Shown here piece by piece: positions 25,931-39,866 of a DNA stretch of 64,000 nt. Position 1 is the first letter of the stretch; each line of letters starts with the position of its first letter. This stretch comes from Symsagittifera roscoffensis (taxonomy: Eukaryota; Xenacoelomorpha; Acoela; Convolutidae), in assembly GCF_963678635.1 (NCBI RefSeq), contig NC_087064.1, forward strand, positions 62,303,548 through 62,367,547. The letters are read 5' to 3'. Made by a program: the position numbers and the translations under genes. The notes below the pieces were generated by a model. The model made no database searches and was not told the origin of the DNA. It saw only the letters and a list, made by a program, of their open reading frames with translations.

Positions 25931-27653
25931 TAAATTATGTGGTCATCTCACCCAAGTCTTATGATTTTTTTGCAATTTGTTTCCAAAAGACATTAAATGC
26001 TTAAGCGTCAATTTTTTCATAATTTAATAAGGCCTCCTATCATGAAAATTACTGAACCTTTCTAAAACCTTGAAATTGTTAAACTTCAAATTGTTATAAC
26101 TTTTTTAACACCAAGGAATCTTTTTCAGCAGTGCGTCCTATTGAAATGTGAAACCGAAGAGTATTAGGAGATATTAACTATCAATTGATAAACTTAAGTA
26201 ACAGACGACAAAATTTGGATAATGTTCATTCGATCTTCTCCCCCTCCATGATTGTACAAAAAAATATTAGCCACTACTATGGGTGAACGTTTTACTAGAG
26301 AGCAATAAAGAAAACAAAGCCGCAAAATTCTACCGGGTACATATACGAGAGTTGAGTAAACAAAAAATGAATCTGTGCGAATTATGTACTTAGGGAACTT
26401 AATAAAAATTTTGCTACACTGTTACATAGAATCACCTAAAAATTGCCTTCAGGAGAGAATCGAGATATCAAAGATTCACAGAAAAGGGCAAGTAAGGACG
26501 AAACATTCGACTAATTTTGCTGCATGTTAAATATTTTTGCCTCTGTTGAATAACATTTGTTTGGGTCCTAGTGATTTCCGGAATTGTTGTACAGTCATAT
26601 TTCTTGGGGATTTCAGTAGATCTGAAGGATGCTTAATTAGTCAAAAATCGAAAGCTAGAATGTATGGCGAAAATCAAATAAGATGCAACTTCAAATTAGA
26701 AAAACAAATTCAGGCTCAATTGATAAACTATTTGGCGTGTATTTTGATTGTTGTCTAATTTTTGTCCTCTTATAAAGGTAACCCACTCTAATTAATGTCT
26801 CATCTTACATGAACCGAGGTTGCCTAAAGTCAGCGTGATGAAATTTTGCAAGCATGCCATCACTTGATCAAATAACAAACATTCCATTATATGTCCAAAA
26901 ACCCTCGTTTGGCCTTATTTTTGGTATAATTAGTAAGATTTGTTGAACCTTGTCAAATTCCTTCTTTGGTTTCATGAAAATTTTTGATTTCGGCACTCTA
27001 GTACTGCCCATTGCGGTTTTGATAAATATTTTTTGCCAATACGTCTTTGACAGCCGTTATTTTTAAATTCTAATCATTCGCATGAATCGATCCCTTAGCG
27101 ATTGCTACTTAAGATATTCTTTTTTTTTTTAAATTTTTTCATTTGTTTTATCTTTAGGGTCATTAATTGAAATGAAGTGAAACAGTTGGAAACTCTATCA
27201 AAAAAGACATCATCAACTCGGTTCAAATTGCTTTCGCAGCTATTTTCTCTTATTAGAAATAATTTTTAATTTTCTTTCCCTGTTATCATTAATTTCAAAA
27301 ATCTTGTTTATTTCCAATCCTTTTTTGGACGTAAATGTTTATATTGGCCCCCTACATAGCTCTTTATTAATAAATTTTTTTGAACGTCACCAAATGGGCA
27401 ATCAGCATAGCGTCGGCCGAAGTATGGCCTTATAAGCTGACAAGGGATAGCCTTGATTTCGAATCAAAAAAGTGCTTTTATCAACAACGCATTTGAGATT
27501 TTCTTTTCTCATGCTAAATTACGGGGTGAAGTGGACCTCGAAATGAAAAAGAAAAAAAATCTAAGAATCAACGAAATCAACCGCAATCAACGGAACAACA
27601 TAAAAACTGTGCAGTGAATAACCGTGTTGTGCCCCTGGTTAATATGATTGGCA
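25931..27653. other. Intron stretch, no gene recognised
   Basis: AT-rich unique-looking sequence. A short frame at 26537-26758 has no domain. Confidence 0.4.
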
Positions 27654-27829
27654 CAGATTTCGTCCTACTACAGATTTCTTCCTATTTACGTAATTAACAG
27701 ATTTCGTCCCGTATCCAACATCCTATCATCCCACATCCAAATTTGTGGGACGAAATCTGCGTACGCTTTGAAATGGGACGAAATCTGTTGAGATTAAAAT
27801 GGGACGAGATCTGTCATGGGACGAAATCT
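27654..27829. repeat. Palindromic array of CAGATTTCGTCCC / GGGACGAAATCTG
   Basis: Three copies of CAGATTTCGTCC(C) (27654, 27671 with one mismatch, 27698) face four copies of GGGACGAAATCT(G) (27747, 27775, 27801 with one mismatch, 27818). The two arms can fold into a hairpin. No target duplication was found. Confidence 0.85.
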
Positions 27830-28476
27830 TTCACAGCCTTCTTGCAATTTTTTTGGTTACCTTTCTGGGCTGGGTAATGTTGCCTCATCGGATCATGGCG
27901 GGTCTCGGACATCCGACCTTTTTTGAGAGGTGGGTACATAAACATTTTACGATCGCCCTCCTAACCGAACCAGACTAGCAATTGCTTTAGCACATTATTG
28001 TATTAATTTGGTTGCATTTGAATAAAAATACCTAGAGAAAAGCCAGGCAACTTTTTTTCAATATTCTGGAACTTGAGTAGATAGTCGCTCGTAAAACGCT
28101 TTTTCTTCTGAAAAAGATTTCAATTTAGTATTTATCGAATCGAGCTGCAATGATAACGAATCCTTCATTAAAAGCTTTTTGAGTTGACCAGCGCCATCTA
28201 TTATCTGTACCAGTCTCAATCTAAATTCACTCTAAAACCTTTTAAAATGTTGAATATATTTAAAACGAAATGATTCAGAGTGAAACAAAATGCTTATTTA
28301 AAAGGACTTAAACGGCGGATTTGCATCGAAAAACTAATATTGAACATTATGTCGGCTCAATGACTTTAAAAAACAATGATTGATTGATAACGATGATAAT
28401 GATAGCAGATCAACAAACCTGCTGGGGCGTCACAAGGAAGATTTAGAGTTGGAAAGAAGCATTGAGGAACCTCTTT

Positions 28477-29074
28477 GTTCCGATCATTTTAAAAATGGGG
28501 ATGAACTTTGTATTCGTGTATTTTAGTTTTTGCTTTTTTTTCCACGCAAAAACAGCTCCAAAAAATAATCATCGGAGAGAGTTGAGTGATTTATCATTTA
28601 AAAACTCTGGCAAATGTTATTCGAATGACATTAAAAAACTTCGAAAAGTTTTACCGGTGTCGAGAAAAACCGGTTTCAAATTTTTGTTTTTGCGTCTAAA
28701 TTCGAGCAAATAAAGCTAGCGAGCACGCCTAATTTAGGTATGCTTAATTTTCATTTTACTCGACTAAAATTAGTTTTAAGTTAAGGCCATTTTGGGAATC
28801 AAAAACATCAAAAGTTTAAAAAACTGTAAGCATTTTTAAAAGTTTTTTGTTTGTTTTTCTAGTCATTTTTCTTCAAAATCTGTTTTCCTGCCTGCCTATA
28901 TTACTATGATTGTCGAATATGCCTTAATTACAATCTCAATCTTACGTTAGATCCTTTTGTCGCACCAGGCAGAAAAACTGCACTATTTTGAAGAAAAAAA
29001 TTTTCTTGTAGTTTTTTAATGACTATGGTCGGTACATTCTGTTCTACTTGCACAGTAACCGGATATCTTTGTTT
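28477..29074 (-). repeat. GTTCCGACCA-family repeat (reverse copy)
   Basis: Left end GTTCCGATCATTTTAAAAATGGGGATG; right end ACTATGGTCGGTACATTCTGTTCTACTTGCACAGTAACCGGATATC. Internal CGAGAAAAACCGGTTTCAAA and TTCGAGCAAATAAAGC blocks match other copies. Confidence 0.8.
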
Positions 29075-31202
29075 TTATTTGAATTTCCATCAGAAATGTT
29101 AAAATTAGTTAAAAGTAGTTTAAATTAATCTCAAGTTACATTTCAGCTAAACAAATTTCAATTTGTCACAGAATTTTAGACTATATTAAAAAAATGAACA
29201 TTAAAAACTTTTTCTAAAGCCGACGATGAACAATTTTTCAAGAAATCGATCGTGGCGAGGATTTGTGGAAGTTGCACAAAACTTGGAGACAACTCGAGCA
29301 TCGGCTTGCAGTATCATTGAATTTGGACAAATATGGACACTTCCAATGAGACGTTTATCCAAAAAATTGAAAAAAGCATCAAAATGTTTGTAATAGAAAA
29401 GTTGACAAAAAAAACACTGGCCATCGACACTTTTAGTGCTTTTTCACGACCCATTACTTACCGTAAAAGTTTTCTAGAGGCGCTAAAATATACAGTTTTC
29501 AAATTCTGAGTTGAGCGCGCGCCCAGAAAACTCAAATTTTTGGTCAAAACCTTTCAAAAAGTGCCCAAAATTAAATTTTCTCAAAAATCGAGAAAACCCT
29601 ATATCCACCCTTGCCTCAACGTTTTTCGAAATTACACATACAAGGATAGCCTTATTCATTCAGGGTACTTTTTTCTGTGTTAGTAATTTGAGTTTTCTAA
29701 TCAACACTTTTTGAGCTGAGTTCAATTATCCGACTCTAGAAGAAAGTAACGGAATATTTGTGGACGGGTGGATGTTTTATCCACGCAAATGTCAATTTTT
29801 TAATGGGCCATTTTTGACGGATTTTTTGAAATTCATCTGAGAAATAAATTGATGTCCCGAGCTCAAACTAAAAAATACTGCATCTGTAACTTTGCTTGTA
29901 AAATTATGGGGGTTTGCATTTTTTTCATTTGGTATATTTACGCGCGATATATGGTATGCTATCAACACGTAAGCCGAGTTTTAATCTGTCTTAGAAATCG
30001 TTCCTAATTAATTTGGGGCTTGTTATTTGGTCTATTTATTACCTTACCTGGCTACGCTGCGACAGATATAATTTTGTACTTTAAATATCTTATGGGAAGA
30101 AGATTTTCAAAAATTATTATTTTTTCATTTTCATCTTTCTTTTTCATTTTCATTTTTTATATAGCGAATCTTACTCCATAGACTTTAAAAAGCAGTAGGA
30201 CTTTTCAGGGCTTTAACATAATACTAGCAGTTTTGTTGAATTTTGGCTTCAACAAAATCACCTTTAGAAATACTGAAAACATTTTGGAAATAATGTATTT
30301 GCCCAAAAGTTATATCGATTTTTGAACGAACGCGCTGAGAATTGCTTTAAAATAAACTTAGCACTAAGGTTAACAATACAGCTCAAATTAAGGCGATGTC
30401 CTGAATTTTCCGACTGCCTTTTTATGTCTACATAGTAATGCCCGCCTCAAAATATGGTAGAAATTTTCATTAGAAAAAATAACAATTTAAGAACTTAAAA
30501 AAAATTGAAAAAAATAATTCCTAGTGCTATGTTAAGTGAAAATGAGATATTTTGCATAAAGCAAACCATTGAAAATACTAAATGGTTTTCCTCTATTTAA
30601 TTTTGAACAATTTATAGTAAAAAAAAATACGCGTTAATAGTAAGAATTGGCTCGCGTGTAAATTGTCCAAAAGTGGCCGTTTGCAACCTTTAAACATACA
30701 AAAATTAAGCAAACTGATCAGAGGTGAAAAAAAGTTTTAACTTGAGATCAAAACAGCAAAACCTTTTGAATTATATTTACAAAAAATCCGTCAAAAATTG
30801 CTTGTTGAAGAATTAAAAATGGTAGAAAAAACTATAGAAGGTCAGAAATAAAAAGCCTTTACATGTGACACTTTAAAAAAAATTCACCTAGTTTTCAGAT
30901 TTAATTTACAAAATTTTCTTCAAACAAAGCGAAATTATGTTTTGAACAATGCGTTTTGTGTTAACTTTTGAGCGCGGTCACAAAATGAAAGAGCATATGT
31001 TGCACCAAAGGTTATTTTTAGAAAGTACCCAAAACCAGAATTGCAGACAACGGAAAAAAGGTAATCACTAATTTCTTTTATTCAGAGAACAGCCAATGGT
31101 TAACAAATTATAACTTGTAAAACAGAGAAATTGAAGCCAATTCTATCAATTAACTACTGACACGCGACGAGCATGACCGGACTAGGATTATGAAATGAAA
31201 TG
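29075..31202. other. Intron stretch, no gene recognised
   Basis: AT-rich. 29440-29620 carries words of the hAT MITE interior. 30380-30980 is an old relic of the GTTCCGACTGCC family (GGCGATGTCCTGAATTTTCCGACTGCC at its head). Confidence 0.4.
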
Positions 31203-31210
31203 AAAATCAT

Positions 31211-31601
31211 CCGGGGCGTATCTAGGAGTTTCTCGAAAGGGAGGGGCTGATTTTCAGAAAAATTTCGAAAACTTTGTCGACTCTCCGAGCCCATCCTAAA
31301 TCACTCTAAAGACCCTTTTTTGACCAAATTTCTTGCGCCGCACCCAGTTTTAAAACAAAAAACAGGCCAAAAATGCCGTTTCTGGGGCTTTTTGTGGTAA
31401 TATTTTTCCCAAAATCGCGTTTTTTCGGCGTGTGCTCCCCTTTCTAAATTAGTATATGCTGGCGTCGAAGGTGCTTCTAGAAAACTGAGGGTTGGTTGGC
31501 CGAAAATGGATGTCATAAAATAATGCCAAAGGGGGAACCTTTGGTTGGTGAGGGGGTCGAATCCCGCCGCCCCCGCCGCCCCTCCCCGAGATCCGCCTCT
31601 G
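31211..31601 (+). mobile_element. hAT MITE with 8-bp target duplication
   Basis: Starts CCGGGGCGTATCTAGG and ends GAGATCCGCCTCTG. AAAATCAT flanks both sides (31203-31210 and 31602-31609). Interior matches the other copies (GTCGACT..., GGGGAACCTTTGG, GGGGTCGAATCCC). At 391 bp it is longer than the copy at 24569 and shares more interior with the copy at 48996. Overlapping open frames on the - strand are chance. Confidence 0.92.
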
Positions 31602-33293
31602 AAAATCATCATGCAAAAAGATCTGAAGAGTTTTTTCATTTTTTTTGAGAAAAAACGGGAATCTGAGAGGATAATGATGAGATAGCAAACAACAAACACT
31701 GGCTCCTCTAAGTTGTACAGCGCGTAACCTACCGGCACAGATTATGCAGAGTCAGTATCTGTCAAATTGTCACTAACCTATGCTTGTTCCGTTCAGATTA
31801 GCAGAAAAGCACATTCAGCAGATTTTCTTTTAATTAAAAGTATCTCAATTTCCCTTTCTGACCTTTTTTGTGCTCAATTAAGTCTCAGCTTCATCTTTTT
31901 TGAGTCTTGACATGACGCATGAGTTAGCGGTTTTGACAAATGTCCTCAACACCTTGCCTCGATGAAAACTGGTCTGCTGAAACAAACAAAAATCAAATCG
32001 TGACATTTCAAAAATTTAATCTCTTCTACTAATTGCTGAGAGGTAGAATTTAAGATTCAGATTTTTTTGAAAAACAATAATTTTTGTGTTTCTGATAAAA
32101 AAATTTTTTTTGTTTCTGATTTTGTGTTTCTTTTTGTGTTCAGCCAAGTTCGTTCATGTGTGGATAACCTCCTATACAGTCACAAAATTTTTTCCAAAAA
32201 CACATCTGAAATTTTGGAGAAGGTTTGATTTATGAGTTTACATACAAAAAATTTGCAAGTTTTTACTAAAGTTTTCTAAACTACTTTGGCCATCAAAAAA
32301 AAAAGAAAAAGTACTTTCAATTAGCAAAAGTTACTTTTTTAGCTCCCCGGTAATTAGAGTTAAATTTGAGAATGCTTAATTATTTATTTGTCGCTTGATA
32401 GAGGAGTAAGATTGTAGAAAATGAAGGAAGATTTTTAGTATATCCAAAAAATCGAATAAAAAATTCAGAAAGCATTAACTCGAAAATGAAATTTGAAAAA
32501 TGCCATTAGTTTCAGCTGAAACATTTGAAACTTTAATTCATTGAGGCAATACTTTTTTTAATCAATTGTCTCAGATTGTGCTTTTTTATTTATAAAAAAA
32601 CATTGAGCAAAAGAAGCGTTCACAAAATAATATATGCTAGGTTATAACATTTCTGTTGTTTGCACGTTTGAAATTAGTGATCATAAACTGCCTATTTTAC
32701 GCCCTAAAAACAAAAAAGAAATCAAAAAAGCTGCAATTTCTATGCCCTGCGACGATATGAAAAACTATTCAGTTGCACTAGACGCCTGTAATATTTTTCA
32801 ACAAAACGAAAGTTTCCTTTTGTCTTCGAAAAACCAAAAAGCAAGCCATTATACGCGCGCTCAAAACAGTTAAACACAATTTTCTCAACGATACCTGCGT
32901 TCTCCTTAATATCTGCTTTCTCATTGCTAAAAATATGATATGGGTCTGCAATAATATCAAAAAGAATGCTCGTTAATTAAGGAAAAGTCCGGAATTTTCT
33001 AGCTGCCCCTTAAAGTTGAAGAAAAATTTTTGCTTCAAAAATCTATCAAATAATCAAAAAAAATTGTCTGGCTTATTTAGTCTCCTTTTTACCCCCTCGC
33101 ACGCTATGTCAAAATCAAAGGATGTTTCAAGGGTCACATATATTTTTAATAAAACCAAATTGCTGTCTCAAATGAAATTGGAATGATTTAATTTGCCGTT
33201 TACTTGTTAAGAATGCAACATATTGCGCATTAAATAGTCTAAGTTGATCAAACTAGCAATTTTCAAAACAAAAAAAATAATTTTTAAAGTTAA
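31602..33293. other. Intron stretch, no gene recognised
   Basis: AT-rich. A degenerate head of the GTTCCGACTGCC family lies at about 32970-33010 (GTCCGGAATTTTCTAGCTGCC). Frame 32634-32873 has no domain. Confidence 0.4.
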
Positions 33294-33849
33294 ATAAGAC
33301 TGCTATTATATCAGGGCAAAGCTCTGAATGTTCCGACTCTCCCTTAATTCATATTGAATAGTTTTTGGGAAAAAAATTTTGAAACCCCGTAAATTCTGGT
33401 CAAAATCAAAATGTAAAATTTTGAGTCGTACGAAATTAATACGACCAATTAGCTAGCCTCAATTCAATTTGGAACATTTTTGTTGTGCGGGATTTGTTGT
33501 GCGGCATAATGTGCGTTACGCTCTGAGCAATATGAATAAATTCTTCAAAGCGCGCATAATTTAGTCCAGAACATTGCCACTTTGGCAATTTTCAAACCCC
33601 CAGAACTTTACAAAAAAAGTTGGAGGTTGGAGGTAAAATATTTTTTACATTTGAGCTCAAGAAGTTGATATCTTCAATGGGGTTTTAAAATTTTTTTTTT
33701 TGAAAACTATGATTTCGATTGGCGAAAGTTGATTAAATAAAAAAAACCACACTGAGCATAAATATTCCGTTTTCTTCGAAACTTGATTGGTTTAAAAAGA
33801 ACAACCCCCCAAACATAAATCTTCTGTCACATTCTTCGAAAGTCGGAAC
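33294..33849 (+). repeat. GTTCCGACTGCC-family repeat (diverged)
   Basis: Head AATAAGACTGCTATTATATCAGGGC..., TCTGAATGTTCCGACTCTCC; tail TTCTTCGAAAGTCGGAAC. A second diverged head follows at about 33890 (ACCCCGCATGTTCCGAACGCCCC). Confidence 0.7.
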
Positions 33850-36374
33850 TATAATATGTCTGTTTTATAGTTATAGAAAGACTCTTGTATTGAAGTTAAG
33901 ACCCCGCATGTTCCGAACGCCCCTTAGAGCTGAAGAAAACTTTTTTGCTTCGATCAAATAAGCTGAATTTTTATTAAAGTTGGGGTCTTTTCTAAAATTC
34001 AGTTTTTTTCCTAGAGTTTCCAGGGCTGATCAAGCCTATACTCCTATACGCCTATACTTTTATCCTCCTCCCCTTAGTCTCTCCGAAGCAGACCAGAATG
34101 CAAAAACTCATCTTGCATAAAATCCGGACGTCATTATAAAAAGCTGCTAGCTTTATCTTTAAGTGCTAATGCTTTTGTTGCTTTAAAGAATGAACTTCAT
34201 AGTGTATAGACCTATTTCTACCTGATTTTGTTAACCTTTGATGATGGAGAAATTTTAGGCATGATTTATGAGGCCTGCTGAAGTTAAGACCGGCAGTGTT
34301 CTTTCAAGTTGAATTCCATTTAGCTAGGTGCTCCAAAAATACTTATAAGGATGTTTTTCAGCTCTAATTAATACATTCCATTTTCTTTAAATTTGGACTT
34401 TATACAGACAAGCTTATCCATTAATATAAGTCAGAAACAATTTTGAAAGGTTAAGTTTAAATTGACAATCTTCTTAACATCAATTACAGATTCTTAACTC
34501 GTTCCTGCTTTGAAAGGTAATGACCTGAAATGAGCAATCTGTTTCGCGCAATGAGAAATTTTCAGTACCAAATGACATATGTCTGTCTATTGTTCTACAA
34601 GACGGTTAATCTTTATTGAAGTTACCAAAACAGCACGTCTGGTTATTTTAAACAAAAACGACTTCCTACGCTAATTGATTTTAAGAACTAATTTGAGGAG
34701 AGAATTTAATAATTCTCTGCATGCTTCCTGCTGAACTGCTCAAATTCATCATAATGAATGATTTTTGGGGCATATATCTAGCATGTTTTAGTTTTAATGA
34801 CCAATTTGTAACCTTTTGATGTTATTGCTGCGACTTAAAAAAGTGACCGATACAGTGTTGGCTCCGTTCAAAATAACCGTTGAAAACGATAAAAACATAT
34901 GAAAGCATTTTTTCTCAAATTGGGTTGACATTAGACAAAAATCTACGAGAACAAAAACTACTTAAAATGTACCAAAAATATGTTGTCGAAATTGGAGCAC
35001 AAAACAATTTGATGAAATGTTAATTATGGTATAAAAAATGATCAGTGTAAAAATTTGGCCGAACTTTTTCCAAACAAAATGAACTGTTATGTTGTAATAA
35101 TTTTACTTATTTTTAACAAAACTGAGAAAACCACATTTAATTTTTTGATTTTTGTTGGTTTTTTTTAAAGAAAAACATCAGCTGTATTAATTAAAATGTT
35201 TGCATTTTTTGATCTTTGCAATTTAAAATTTTTGCAATTTTTATTTCATCAACATAGTAGTTTAAAAACAATTTAAAGTGACTTAAATTCCGCGTTGTTT
35301 TTCTGATAATTAAAATACTAAAAAGAAATTGAGGTACAAATTTAGTTTTAGAATCTGCTCTGAAATTATCTCATTTCGTAAACATGTTTTCTTGGACGCA
35401 AATGTCTTTCCTAAAATTTTTTGCTGGCTTTTTGAACCTCGAATTTTGTACCAAACGAAAAAATTCAACAAATTTTTTTCTTTTGCATATGTAACAGTTG
35501 TTTTTCCACGCAAAATCAAAAATCAGGGACCACAGAATATCGTCAAGAGGGGTTGAGTTATGAATCATAAAAAAAAAAAATTCTTTTTAATTTCAATTTT
35601 CATCTAACTAAAAGCTTTCAAAAAATTTCTTCAGTGTCGAGAAAAAAAATAAGGACAGATGTCAAAAAAAAATTGAGCTGAGCGAAAAACTAATTGTTTA
35701 TATTTTTGAAGCTTCAATTAGCCCCAGCAGAAGAACTTAAAAAGTAGAAAACATTTCACTCATATGAACAAAAAACGTTGTTGTACGCAAAATTTTTTTT
35801 GAAATAGAGATTGTAGTCAATTTTTATACTCTTTATAGAGTTCATTCTAGAGTCAATTGAAATCATTTCTGAAACTATTCTTAAATCAAAAAATTTTTCT
35901 TCCTCTGTTTGATTTTGCATCATGTCAAATTATCAGACAGTAATCAAGGCATTCATAAATATGCCAAACAAAAGAAATAGGAGTTTCCAGCATTATTGAA
36001 AAAAATTATGACGGGAAAAGGAAAAAATTATCCAACATTAGTGTATCCAGGACTTCTTTGTGCACAAAAAAAATCAAATTTTTGGGTCAATTTCAAAAAA
36101 CTACTTTGAAAAATTTTTGTATCGCCATCAAAAAAAAGGTATTCATATAAGTTTCATTTATGGGAATTGTTTATTAAGCATTTTTTTTTTCAAAAAACAA
36201 AAACGGTTTTTTCATCACCAGACTGTTTTATAAGGACCAAACAGCATCAAAAAGCAGTTTAAATCTTTTTTAACCATTTCTCGAAGTTGTACGAAAATTG
36301 GTTGACAAACATTTTTCCATACTCTTGATCTTGATGTATGGAATTGCATGATAAGCTTTTTTCGGTGTATGAAG
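33850..36374. other. Intron stretch, no gene recognised
   Basis: AT-rich, with a second diverged GTTCCGAC head at 33890 and a partial - strand relic of the GTTCCGACCA family around 35480-35700 (TTTTTCCACGCAAAATC...TTGAGTTATGAATCAT). Confidence 0.4.
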
Positions 36375-36775
36375 CAGGGGCGGATCTAGGAGTTTCTCGA
36401 AAGGGGCGGATTTTCAAAAAATTTTCGAAAACTTTAACGACCTTTTTTTACAGGTCGACCAAATTGATTTTCCGAGCTCTCCTAAAACACTGAAAAGACT
36501 CTGTTTTAGTTAATTTTTTTGCGCCGCAGACAAATTTTTGAATAAACAGGTAAAAAAAGCCGTTTGGGCGTTTTTTGGAAAATTTTGACAAAAAAAATTG
36601 CGTTTTTGAAAAAAAAAAACCGTTTGGGCACTTTTTGGAAAATTTTGACAAAAAAAATTGCGCTTTTTTGGCGCCACTCCCCCTCAAAATAGATATATTG
36701 GCGCCAAAGGCGCCTTTAGAAACATTTTCGGGTCGGTCGGCCATAAATGGATTTCTTAAAAAGTACCAAATGGGT
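36375..36775 (+). mobile_element. hAT MITE, right end missing
   Basis: Starts CAGGGGCGGATCTAGGAG and carries the family interior including GGCGCCAAAGGCGCC. It stops within the interior around ACCAAATGGG without a right terminal repeat. Inside, a 60-bp block (CGTTTGGGC..., TTTTTGGAAAATTTTGAC, AAAAAAATTGCG) is duplicated in tandem at 36541-36660. The open frames across this element are chance. Confidence 0.8.
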
Positions 36776-38524
36776 CATATTATAAATAACAGTAAAAAAA
36801 ATCAACATTCAGTCTTACAAAAAATGAAAATCACAAAAACTGCTCAATTTAGAAGAAAAGCCTCTGCTGTAAAACCTAAGCAAAAAAAATCAAGCAGGCA
36901 ACCCATAAACTTACTATTGAAGTTTTTTCGAGCAACATTTTTTTGGCATGCAAAAGTGAAGCTACCTGCTCGGTTGAGCCTCGTACCTTTGCTTAGTCAT
37001 CCTAATCAGGTGCGTTATCTCTGGACCGAAAAGGAAAAACTAGTATCTGGAGCTTGATTTGATTATAAATAACCGATGAGTTTTGTGGACAAGGTTTCAA
37101 ACAGAAAAAAATCTAGTAATAGGTCGCTATACTTTTGCCGCACGATAAGGTAAAAAAACTATCATTTTGATCATGAAAGTTGTGAGTTAAGAATTGCTAA
37201 ATTTTTTAGCCAGTTTGAAGAATAAAGTGTTGAGCTTTTAGGAGAATTTGAGAAAGGATAAATGTAATGTAGTTAGCACGGCTCTCTGTTCCCTAATTTA
37301 AACTGATTTACTTTGAAAGGTTGATTGGTCTCTCATATTGAATTACATAAAAATGCCACAAAAATGACTCATTTGAAAACTTACTGAACACAAAAGTGAA
37401 CACCCTAGAAAACCACGGCCGTCCTGGTATGAATTGAAAACAGGTAACTTCGCTTGAGACACAATTTATGAGGGCAATTAATTTTGCTTCAAAAAAAATT
37501 GGGTAAAGTTTTGTTTTAGTTGACGGATAAAAATAGTTGAGGTTGGTTTTCTTTAGATGGCTTCTTCTGGCGTGATAGAAAGAAACCGATATTTATAAAC
37601 TACTTGTTTCTACCGCCCTTTTTCAACATTTTTTGAAAAAATGCTTTTGGTTGTTCCTGTGTTGATCGACTAATTTGCAGGGGCGATTCTGCTGACAATC
37701 AAATAACGCGAATTTCATTAATATTCTTCCCAGAAACACTTTAGCACCTTGTATGTATCTAAAATCAGAGGCCACTAAGAAGCAGTCAATAATTTTGTTT
37801 GCAAGTTTTTGAGGTGGAGTCTGTCATATTTGTAGAGCGATAAAATCAGAAGACCGATTGAATCAGATTTGGTTCAGTCGCTCAGAAACCATTGAATCTT
37901 ATCTGTTTCTTGCTTTTGTTACCAAAAACTGTGGCGCTTTCATTTCATTTCATTCAAGCTTTGAATTGTAGGCTTGAAAAAGATTGTGTGAAATGCGTGA
38001 CTGAGGTTGATGAAATACTGTGAAAGGCACTTCAAAAAGTTTGGATCAACATTTTCAGCTGCAGCATCTTAGTCTCAGTGTGGTTGCGGTTGTCAGGGCA
38101 TTATCCAAATAAGGGCACAATCAATTCCAGCACACGGGCGGTCAAAATTTCCAGCTTCCAATACTACCAATAAGTATCCCCAAGATAAGTTACCAGCGAA
38201 GGAAAACAATTGAAAAAAAGCTATCAACTAAATGTATAACGCAAATACAAAAACAAATTGTGCCTTCAAAAGGTCTTAAAGCTTAGAAAAATTGTACGCA
38301 GCGTTAGGACCCATAAAATATCATATAAAAATGCGGTTATTTTATTTTACTTTATTGCTAAAAATTTTCCCTGGAGATTCAAATGGCTCAAGGATTGCTG
38401 AATGGTTCCTTGTAATAGCAAAAAAAAACGCACAGTTTGTGACCTTTCACGGATTAAGATTACTGCTAATTAGAAACAATTATTAAAAACTTTTTGAAGT
38501 TAAATCATTATTGCATAAGGTTAA
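36776..38524. other. Intron stretch, no gene recognised
   Basis: The open frame running from the MITE to 37057 has Lys/Gln-rich sequence and no domain. Remaining sequence is AT-rich without recognisable elements. Confidence 0.4.
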
Positions 38525-39055
38525 ACAAGACTGCTCGTATCAGGGCGAAGCCCTGAATGTTCCGACTGCCTTTTAAGGTTTTATGGAGAAGAAATAACAT
38601 TAAAAAACTAAATGTAATAAAATAAAATGAAAAATTTTTTTTTCTTAAATTGGAATTTTTTATGAAAATCATCCACCCACACGCCATATAAAATACAAAA
38701 CGATATATTTCGCTCCTTTTAGCAAATAAACTATGGCAATTAAGCTTTTTTCAACCAATTTGGAACGATTTTAAGACGGATTAACTATCCGCTTACGCGT
38801 TAATAGTGCGAAACATATCGCGCGTTAATTGTCACAAATTGATCAAAATGGCAACCTTTAAACCCTCATAACTTTACGAAAACTGATCACAGGTGAAATA
38901 TTTTTTCAAATTGGAGCTCAGAACAACAATACCTTTTGAATGATATATAAAAATTCCGTCAAAAAAGGCTAGTTAAAAAGTCGAAATTTGTCTGAAGAAA
39001 AAAAAACCCACCCCGAGCACAAATATTCCGTTACTTTCGTATCGAAAGTCGGAAC
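38525..39055 (+). repeat. GTTCCGACTGCC-family repeat (good copy)
   Basis: Head ACAAGACTGCTC, then hairpin TCAGGGCGAAGCCCTGA directly followed by ATGTTCCGACTGCC; tail TTACTTTCGTATCGAAAGTCGGAAC, itself a small palindrome. GTTCCGAC near the head and GTCGGAAC at the tail are inverted repeats. Confidence 0.85.
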
Positions 39056-39866
39056 AATAATAAATTGTTTGCAATATAGATTCCATTCCTTGTAAAATTT
39101 GCAGCTTACAACCAAATGAAATCAACCAAACTAATTGTCATCGCGAGAAGACCGTGGAACTTTACAGCCCGTTTTCAGGCGCCTCTGATCCTGCTATGAG
39201 TTCTGTTGGTTTTGAGTATCGATAGCTAATCAATAAATCAATAATAAAAAAATTCTATGATTTATTGAAACGGGTGCCAAATCTTAAAATAAAGGCCTTC
39301 AAGCCAAATTTTTTCCCAAAAAATCAAGAAGTATGATTAATTAGAGGACTGTTTGGAAGAATGTCTTAATTTCAGGATATTTCTTCACCAGCTTTTGGCT
39401 TTCATTAGAACTTAAGTCTCCAACTGAGGCTTAGGAAAGTTAAAAGTTAAAATATAGTTGAAAGCGTTTTCCATTTTCTTAATTTACAATCCGGCTGATG
39501 CAAATTACGAATGCGGTTAATAAGTGGTGCATTGTCTTGAATAACGCTTTTTAAGGACTAAACTTGCCGAAAACTAATACTTTACAAATGAAAAATGTAG
39601 TCTTACCTTTGGCTTGAAGTCCATTCGGTAGACCCAACTGGCACAAAGCCCTGAGAAGGTTACGGCTGCCGGCGGATAAAAATTCAAAAATATTACAGAG
39701 AAACAAAACAACCGTCCCGCACACAAAATCTGGATCAATGAGTTGATGTTAAACGTGCCGTATTATCTTGTCGTATTCTTGGGCAAAACTTGATAAAGGT
39801 CTATAAATTATCAAAATTTAACCAGAACAGAATTAAAAACACATTATCCGAAAATAAAAAGCACTA
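39056..39866. other. Intron stretch, no gene recognised
   Basis: No gene, domain or repeat seen. Confidence 0.35.

Noticed and set aside
31301-31738. 145-codon open frame on -
   Set aside because: Lies mostly inside a hAT MITE with clear target duplications; the Gly-rich part comes from its G/C runs.
36575-37057. 160-codon open frame on +
   Set aside because: Its first half is hAT MITE interior with a 60-bp internal duplication and the rest is Lys-rich sequence without a domain or splice context.
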